From the NCBI GenBank assembly GCA_002432085.1, contig DJFN01000008.1, positions 18,777 to 30,120 of the forward strand: a stretch of 11,344 nucleotides of DNA. The letters are read 5' to 3'. The position numbers were made by a program, and so were the translations under genes. Below, piece after piece: positions 7,743 through 11,344 of this stretch. The notes below the pieces were generated by a model. The model was not told the origin of the DNA. It saw only the letters and a program-made list of their open reading frames with translations, and did not search any database. The DNA is from Flavobacteriales bacterium UBA5871. GTDB taxonomy: Bacteria > Bacteroidota > Bacteroidia > Flavobacteriales_D > Crocinitomicaceae. How positions within the stretch are numbered: position 1 is the first letter of the stretch; the number at the start of each line of letters is the position of its first letter.

Positions 7743-7764
7743 AAAAATCAACACAAGAATTGTG
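7743..7764 (-). terminator. Possible weak terminator after aroA
   Basis: On the minus strand, CACAA-TTC-TTGTG (7752-7764) forms a short hairpin followed by TTGATTTTT. It lies about 30 bases past the aroA stop codon and before the subtilase gene. The 5-bp AT-rich stem is weak. The remaining gap to 7676 holds a CTGTT/AACAG inverted pair (7716-7735) and no clear promoter box. Confidence 0.3.
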
Positions 7765-7791
7765 CCATCAACAGAAAAGAAACGGAAAAAA

Positions 7792-9054
7792 CTATTGAAC
7801 GGTTGGAGCAAGCTGCTGCAGATTTTCCAGCACCTCCCAGAAAGCCGGGTAGCTTTTGCTCACCGCTTCGGCATCGTTGATCGTTACGGGACTTTCGGCC
7901 AAAAGACCCGCCACGGCCATACACATCGCGATGCGGTGATCGTGGTGCGAAATCACTTCGCCGCCAGCTACACGACCGGTTCCGTGAACGACCATCACGT
8001 CGTCTTCCAGATCGATCTGAACGCCGAGCTTCGCGTATTCAGCTTGCAATGCCAGCGCGCGGTTGCTTTCCTTGTGAACGAGTCGTGACGTGCCTTTGAT
8101 CACCGATTTTCCATCGCAATATGCGGCCAATGTCACCAAAGCGGGGAACAAGTCCGGGCAATCCGTCGCATCGCCTTCGAAAGCTTTACGCGCCGATCCG
8201 TCGATGCGGATACCGTCTTCCGCGCGTTCGATCCGGCAATTCGCTGCGAGTAAAAAGTTGAGCAGGGCTTTATCGGCCTGCAGGCTGTCCATTTGCAAAC
8301 CGGTCAGTGTTAAATCGTGTCCGATCGCAGCGGCAACAAGCCAGCAGGAAGCCGAGCTCCAGTCGGCATCGATCGTGTAAACGGCCGGTTTATAGGTTTG
8401 ATTTCCCGGAATTGTGAACGTGTTCAGATGTTTATGCTCGATCTGAATCCCGAATGCTTTGAGTGTTTTGAGCGTCATTTCGACATAAGGACCGCTGTTG
8501 AGCTGTGGCACGTTGAGCATACTTTTTTCTTTCGCCAGCGGAAGCGCCATCAGCAAGCCGGAAATGAACTGCGAGCTGAGCGATCCGTCGACTTCGGCCG
8601 TTCCGCCTTTCATCGGGCCCTGAATGCGCAGCGGAACCGTTCCGTTTTCAGTTGTACAGGAAGCGCCGAATAGCGGCAGTGTTTCTTCGAAAAAGTGCAT
8701 CGGGCGCGTAGCCAGCGAGCCTTCGCCGTGAATGGTATATGTTCCTTCGTGCGCTGCACAAACCATGGCCGTCAGACGAATTCCCAGGCCCGATTCGCCG
8801 GCCGTCAGCGTGGCTTCGGCAGGAAAGCCGGGAATTCCCGTAATCGTGGTTTCATTGGCCGTTTTATTCACTTGGGCTCCCAGGCGTGTGATCGTATTGA
8901 GCATAGCCAGCTCGTCGTCGCTTTCGCCCAAACCGGTTATTACCGACGTTCCATTTGCTAAAGCTGCGGCCAGTGTTGTTCGCTGACTGTCGCTTTTGGA
9001 AGGCGGGATAGCAATGGTTCCTTTTCGCTGAGCCGGTTCAACTCTTTTTCTCAT
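7792..9054 (-). CDS. aroA: 3-phosphoshikimate 1-carboxyvinyltransferase (EPSP synthase)
   Basis: Sixth step of the shikimate pathway: joins phosphoenolpyruvate to shikimate-3-phosphate, releasing phosphate and giving EPSP in the cytoplasm. The 420-residue length is normal. Residues recognisable against the E. coli enzyme, aligned by eye: Lys20-Ser21 and Arg25 in P-S-K-S-D-S-Q-R (E. coli K22, S23, R27), Arg117 in A-T-R-P, S-S-Q-F at 160-163, catalytic Asp301 in C-P-D-L, Lys328-Glu329 in H-K-E-S-N-R (E. coli K340/E341), D-H-R at 372-374, and Lys400 near the C-terminus. The PEP/glyphosate loop reads GESGLGIRL (86-94) where E. coli has GNAGTAMRP; the essential Gly and Arg are kept, while the T97 and P101 positions are both Leu. 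The ATG lies inside the end of the upstream DAHP synthase gene (17-base overlap), implying one transcript and coupled translation. Confidence 0.96.
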   Translation of the reverse strand: MRKRVEPAQRKGTIAIPPSKSDSQRTTLAAALANGTSVITGLGESDDELAMLNTITRLGAQVNKTANETTITGIPGFPAEATLTAGESGLGIRLTAMVCAAHEGTYTIHGEGSLATRPMHFFEETLPLFGASCTTENGTVPLRIQGPMKGGTAEVDGSLSSQFISGLLMALPLAKEKSMLNVPQLNSGPYVEMTLKTLKAFGIQIEHKHLNTFTIPGNQTYKPAVYTIDADWSSASCWLVAAAIGHDLTLTGLQMDSLQADKALLNFLLAANCRIERAEDGIRIDGSARKAFEGDATDCPDLFPALVTLAAYCDGKSVIKGTSRLVHKESNRALALQAEYAKLGVQIDLEDDVMVVHGTGRVAGGEVISHHDHRIAMCMAVAGLLAESPVTINDAEAVSKSYPAFWEVLENLQQLAPTVQ

Positions 9055-10120
9055 GATTTTGTTGTAATGAAGGATTCATAACACGTATCTGGTGGCGGAT
9101 AGATTCCTGGTGAATCGCGTCCATAACGGAACGCACGAATTTCTCCGTGAGCCCGTAATCGGCTGCTTTTTCCAGGCGGCTCATGATCACTTTCCGCCAG
9201 TGTTCTTCCTGGAGAATGGTGATGTTATGCCGTTGCTTGAACGAGCCGACTTCCTCGCTCATCTGCATACGCGTAGTAAGGATCTCAAACAGACGATCGT
9301 CGAGAATGCTGATCTTTTCGCGCAAAGTTGTCAATCCTTCCTGCGCGGAATCGCTCAATTCACGTGAGCGCAGGACAAGGTTTTCGATCAGCTTGCTCAG
9401 GTTTTCCGGCGTCAATTGCTGAGCGGCATCCGACCACGCGGCATCCGGATCACGGTGCGATTCGATCATCAGTCCGTCGAAATTCAAATCCATGGCCTTC
9501 TGTGAAACTTCCTGCAAAAGTGCCCGTTTTCCGGTAATATGACTTGGATCGCAGATCAGCGGAATGTGCGGCATGCGCTCGCGAAAAGCGATCGGAATTT
9601 CCCAGTTCGGAACATTCCGGTATTTGGGGTGCTTGTAGACGGAAAATCCTCTGTGAATCGCCGATAATTCGTTCAATCCGGCTTTTTCGAAACGCTCGAA
9701 GGCTCCAATCCACAATTCGAGATCGGGATTGACCGGATTTTTGATCATCACCGGCACTTTCGTTCCGTTTAATGCGTCGGCAATTTCCTGAACCGCAAAC
9801 GGATTTACCGTTGTTCTGGCACCGATCCACAGCACATCCACACCGGCTTTCAAAGCCTGCTCGGCATGTTTTGCATTCGCCACTTCGGTCGTTGTCGGAA
9901 CGCCCATGAATTTTCCGGCATTCACCAGCCATTCGAGGCCTACTTCTCCTACTCCTTCAAACGAATCCGGTCGCGTACGCGGTTTCCAGATACCGGCGCG
10001 CAGCATGTCGATTTTACAGAACTGCTTGAGTTCCTGCGCTGTTTGCATCACCTGTTCTTCGGTCTCCGCACTACACGGACCGGCAATTAAAACAGGGCGT
10101 CTGTTTCCTTCTCGTATCAT
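9038..10120 (-). CDS. Bifunctional DAHP synthase / chorismate mutase (C-terminal AroQ)
   Basis: Catalyses entry to the shikimate pathway (PEP + erythrose-4-phosphate to DAHP), and chorismate to prephenate. Residues 1-250 are a type I-beta (KDO8P-synthase-like) DAHP synthase: A-G-P-C-S-A-E (13-19, metal ligand Cys16), W-K-P-R-T-R-P (45-51), I-G-A-R-T-T (99-104), I-K-N-P-V (126-130), H-R-G-F (156-159), C-D-P-S-H-I-T-G-K-R (190-199) and I-E-S-H-R-D-P-D (219-226). Residues about 262-345 are a helical AroQ chorismate mutase with Arg267, Arg284, Lys295 and Gln304 at expected places. In the Prevotella nigrescens enzyme of this architecture, the mutase domain mediates feedback by prephenate; the same is inferred here. 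An in-frame stop 12 bases upstream fixes the ATG as first possible start. First gene of the pair with aroA, divergent from trpE. Symbols for this type vary (aroF, aroG, aroA(G)). Confidence 0.95.
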   Translation of the reverse strand: MIREGNRRPVLIAGPCSAETEEQVMQTAQELKQFCKIDMLRAGIWKPRTRPDSFEGVGEVGLEWLVNAGKFMGVPTTTEVANAKHAEQALKAGVDVLWIGARTTVNPFAVQEIADALNGTKVPVMIKNPVNPDLELWIGAFERFEKAGLNELSAIHRGFSVYKHPKYRNVPNWEIPIAFRERMPHIPLICDPSHITGKRALLQEVSQKAMDLNFDGLMIESHRDPDAAWSDAAQQLTPENLSKLIENLVLRSRELSDSAQEGLTTLREKISILDDRLFEILTTRMQMSEEVGSFKQRHNITILQEEHWRKVIMSRLEKAADYGLTEKFVRSVMDAIHQESIRHQIRVMNPSLQQNHEKKS

Positions 10121-10187
10121 ATTACAAGTTTACAGGATTATAAGGAGAAGTGCGCGAAACGCCGTTTTTATCCGGAATTTCGCATTG

Positions 10188-10195
10188 CAAAACTA
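10188..10195 (-). promoter_or_regulatory. Candidate -7 box of the DAHP synthase-aroA operon
   Basis: The minus strand reads TAGTTTTG here, a full match to TAnnTTTG, about 68 bases upstream of the ATG at 10120. No good TTTG lies at the expected -33 distance (TTATTTC is nearest), so support is partial. Predicted start near 10183 would give a roughly 60-base 5' leader with no recognised attenuator. Confidence 0.4.
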
Positions 10196-10245
10196 GTTAT
10201 ATTTTTCACTGAAATAAGTTATGGAAACTTTTTTTTCACGTTTTG

Positions 10246-10277
10246 TTTGGATAGTTCGAATGAAGGCCTTAGGTTTG
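10246..10277 (+). promoter_or_regulatory. trp operon promoter (Bacteroidota type)
   Basis: TTTG at 10246-10249 and TAGGTTTG at 10270-10277 are separated by 20 bases, matching the Bacteroidota -33/-7 consensus. The -7 box ends four bases before the leader-peptide ATG at 10282, so the transcript should start at or next to that ATG. Together with the minus-strand box at 10188-10195, this makes 10121-10281 a divergent promoter region. Confidence 0.6.
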
Positions 10278-10281
10278 CACT

Positions 10282-10341
10282 ATGAATCAGTTCATGTACA
10301 CAATCGCAAAATGGTGGCAGTACTCAATTTCGAGTGACTGA
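10282..10341 (+). CDS. trpL: trp leader peptide with tandem Trp codons
   Basis: A 19-codon frame encoding MNQFMYTIAKWWQYSISSD, with adjacent TGG codons at 10312-10317. It lies upstream of trpE and directly before mutually exclusive hairpins. Its size and W-W pair recall the 14-residue E. coli trp leader peptide, with no sequence relation implied. Ribosomes stalled at the Trp codons when charged tRNA-Trp is scarce would cover the 5' arm of the pause hairpin and favour antitermination. An internal ATG at 10294 would give a 15-residue peptide; it may be the real start if transcription begins downstream of 10282. No Shine-Dalgarno is seen. The assignment rests on coding content plus the RNA structures; expression is not shown. 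Confidence 0.85.
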   Translation: MNQFMYTIAKWWQYSISSD

Positions 10342-10405
10342 CGCTTTTTGTTTACAGATACCTAGGATTTGAGCGGGCTTGTCACAATGACAGGCCCTTT
10401 TTTTT
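10318..10405 (+). promoter_or_regulatory. trp transcription attenuator (pause, antiterminator, terminator folds)
   Basis: Three competing folds can be drawn. Pause hairpin: CAGT-ACTC (10318-10325) with GAGT-g-ACTG (10332-10340), one bulged base; it starts right after the Trp codons and includes the start of the leader stop codon. Antiterminator: GTGAC (10334-10338) with GTCAC (10381-10385), plus CGCTT (10342-10346) with GAGCG (10371-10375, one wobble), around a small internal loop. Terminator: 10375-10397 followed by a T-run. The antiterminator uses the 3' arm of the pause hairpin and the 5' arm of the terminator, so the states exclude each other as in the classical trp attenuator. The antiterminator was found by eye and is the least certain part. 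Confidence 0.75.
10375..10405 (+). terminator. Attenuator terminator before trpE
   Basis: GGGCTTGTCA (10375-10384), loop CAA, TGACAGGCCC (10388-10397): a 10-bp stem with one G-U pair, followed directly by eight T (10398-10405). It is a strong intrinsic terminator in the transcription direction, 16 bases before the trpE ATG, where a constitutive terminator would make no sense. This supports conditional read-through. Confidence 0.92.
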
Positions 10406-10421
10406 GACCATTTTTTGAAAA

Positions 10422-11344
10422 ATGAATATTTACACCCAGACGCAGCATTTCAATTCCGACCTCTACACAGCGGCCGGTTTGTACATGGGCCTGCGTCATC
10501 ATCACCGCAAGCCGTGCCTGTTGGAAAGCAATGATTACCACTCGCGCGCCGACAGCACTTCCTTCATCGGGTTTGATCCATTGATCGAAATTCGTGTGAA
10601 CAACGACAGCATTACCGTTTCACGGCCTGATGGCGAAACAACTATTCCCTTCAAGCCGACAGAATCGGTGACACAACAATTGATCGGATTGATTGAAACC
10701 TTCGATTTCGCTCAGCCGGTTCCTTACAACGGTTTCCTCTCCTACTTCAGCTTCGAGTTCGCACATCTGGAAGAAGGCATTTCGCAGCTTGCCAGTTCCA
10801 TGCCGGATGTTCCGAAAGCGCACCTGATTTTGTACAAAACACTGATCGTACTGGACCATTTTCACGACACGGGAACGATCATTCGTAATGACGTCGATCC
10901 GATTGAAGCGGATTTCGACTGCGATGCGATCCTTCGGAAAAAACCGTTTGCCGAGCTGCCGTTTACAGCCGAATCGGATGAAACAACACCGGTTTCAGAA
11001 GCTGATTTTCTGTCCATGGTCGAAAAAGCGAAACAGCATATTTTACGCGGCGACGTTTTTCAATTGGTCGTTTCGCGACCGTTTTCGCAGCCGTTTTTCG
11101 GCGACGATTTCCAGGTGTATCGTCAGCTGCGCCGCTTGAATCCGTCACCGTATTTGTTCTACGTCGATATGGAATCGTACCGTTTGATGGGCTCTTCGCC
11201 GGAAACACAGATCCAGCTCAAAAAAGGCAAGGCGTCCATTCATCCGATTGCCGGAACGGTTCGCAAAACCGGCGACGAACAGCTGGACCGCGAGCTCACG
11301 AATCAGCTCATCGGCGACGAAAAGGAAAATGCCGAGCACACGAT
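10422..11344 (+). CDS. trpE: Anthranilate synthase component I, 5' part (3' end outside window)
   Basis: Converts chorismate plus ammonia (supplied by the TrpG glutaminase) to anthranilate and pyruvate, the first committed Trp step. The frame is open from the ATG at 10422 to the window end, giving 307 residues, perhaps two thirds of the usual length. The N-terminal domain carries L-L-E-S (33-36), the motif that binds Trp for feedback inhibition in known TrpE proteins. The chorismate-binding domain begins near 193 with G-D-V-F-Q-L-V-V-S-R (210-219), N-P-S-P-Y-L-F-Y (240-247), G-S-S-P-E (257-261) and P-I-A-G-T-V-R (275-281). The L-L-E-S motif and the Trp-codon attenuator argue for anthranilate synthase over aminodeoxychorismate synthase (PabB) or isochorismate synthase. 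Control is therefore probably double: attenuation of transcription and feedback on the enzyme. Whether trpG and other trp genes follow is not visible. The start follows an A-rich stretch (TTTTTTGAAAA), with no Shine-Dalgarno. Confidence 0.95.
   Translation, partial: MNIYTQTQHFNSDLYTAAGLYMGLRHHHRKPCLLESNDYHSRADSTSFIGFDPLIEIRVNNDSITVSRPDGETTIPFKPTESVTQQLIGLIETFDFAQPVPYNGFLSYFSFEFAHLEEGISQLASSMPDVPKAHLILYKTLIVLDHFHDTGTIIRNDVDPIEADFDCDAILRKKPFAELPFTAESDETTPVSEADFLSMVEKAKQHILRGDVFQLVVSRPFSQPFFGDDFQVYRQLRRLNPSPYLFYVDMESYRLMGSSPETQIQLKKGKASIHPIAGTVRKTGDEQLDRELTNQLIGDEKENAEHT

Noticed and set aside
8317..8673. Plus-strand open frames opposite aroA
   Set aside because: The minus-strand frame carries all EPSP synthase motifs; the plus-strand translations are Arg-rich shadows.
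10620..11208. Minus-strand and alternate-frame open reading frames over trpE
   Set aside because: The +1 frame from 10422 has continuous TrpE motifs to the window end; the others are shadows.

Overview
The window reads as chromosome of a Bacteroidota bacterium, most likely Flavobacteriales and perhaps Fluviicola/Crocinitomicaceae-like (the family placement is inference). The reasons are a type IX secretion C-terminal sorting domain, promoters matching the Bacteroidota TTTG / TAnnTTTG pattern, start codons without Shine-Dalgarno sequences, and a DAHP synthase with a C-terminal chorismate mutase.

Left part (1-3266, + strand): the 3' end of a protein of unknown function, whose stop codon lies in a degenerate repeat with GAC every 7-8 bases. 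A large exported protein follows, with three repeated Ig-like domains and a PQQ-type beta-propeller. Between this gene and the next is a roughly 258-bp MITE-like element with near-perfect terminal inverted repeats. Its right end appears to supply the -33 box of the next promoter.

Middle (3544-7675): a membrane-anchored family 2 glycosyltransferase (+) converges on a secreted M14 zinc carboxypeptidase (-). Upstream of that, also on the minus strand, is a secreted S8 subtilisin-like protease with a type IX sorting domain. A strong intrinsic terminator separates the two peptidase genes. The subtilase gene is visibly more AT-rich than its neighbours.

Right part (7792-11344): aromatic amino acid biosynthesis. 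A minus-strand pair with a 17-base overlap encodes DAHP synthase-chorismate mutase and EPSP synthase (aroA), which together cover pathway entry, chorismate formation and the branch to Phe/Tyr. Divergent from it, on the plus strand, is trpE, the first step of the Trp branch, cut by the window end. Between the divergent promoters and trpE is a complete transcription attenuator: a 19-codon leader peptide with tandem Trp codons, a pause hairpin, a competing antiterminator, and an intrinsic terminator ending 16 bases before trpE. This attenuator is the strongest regulatory finding. No tRNA, rRNA, CRISPR array or intact transposase was seen.
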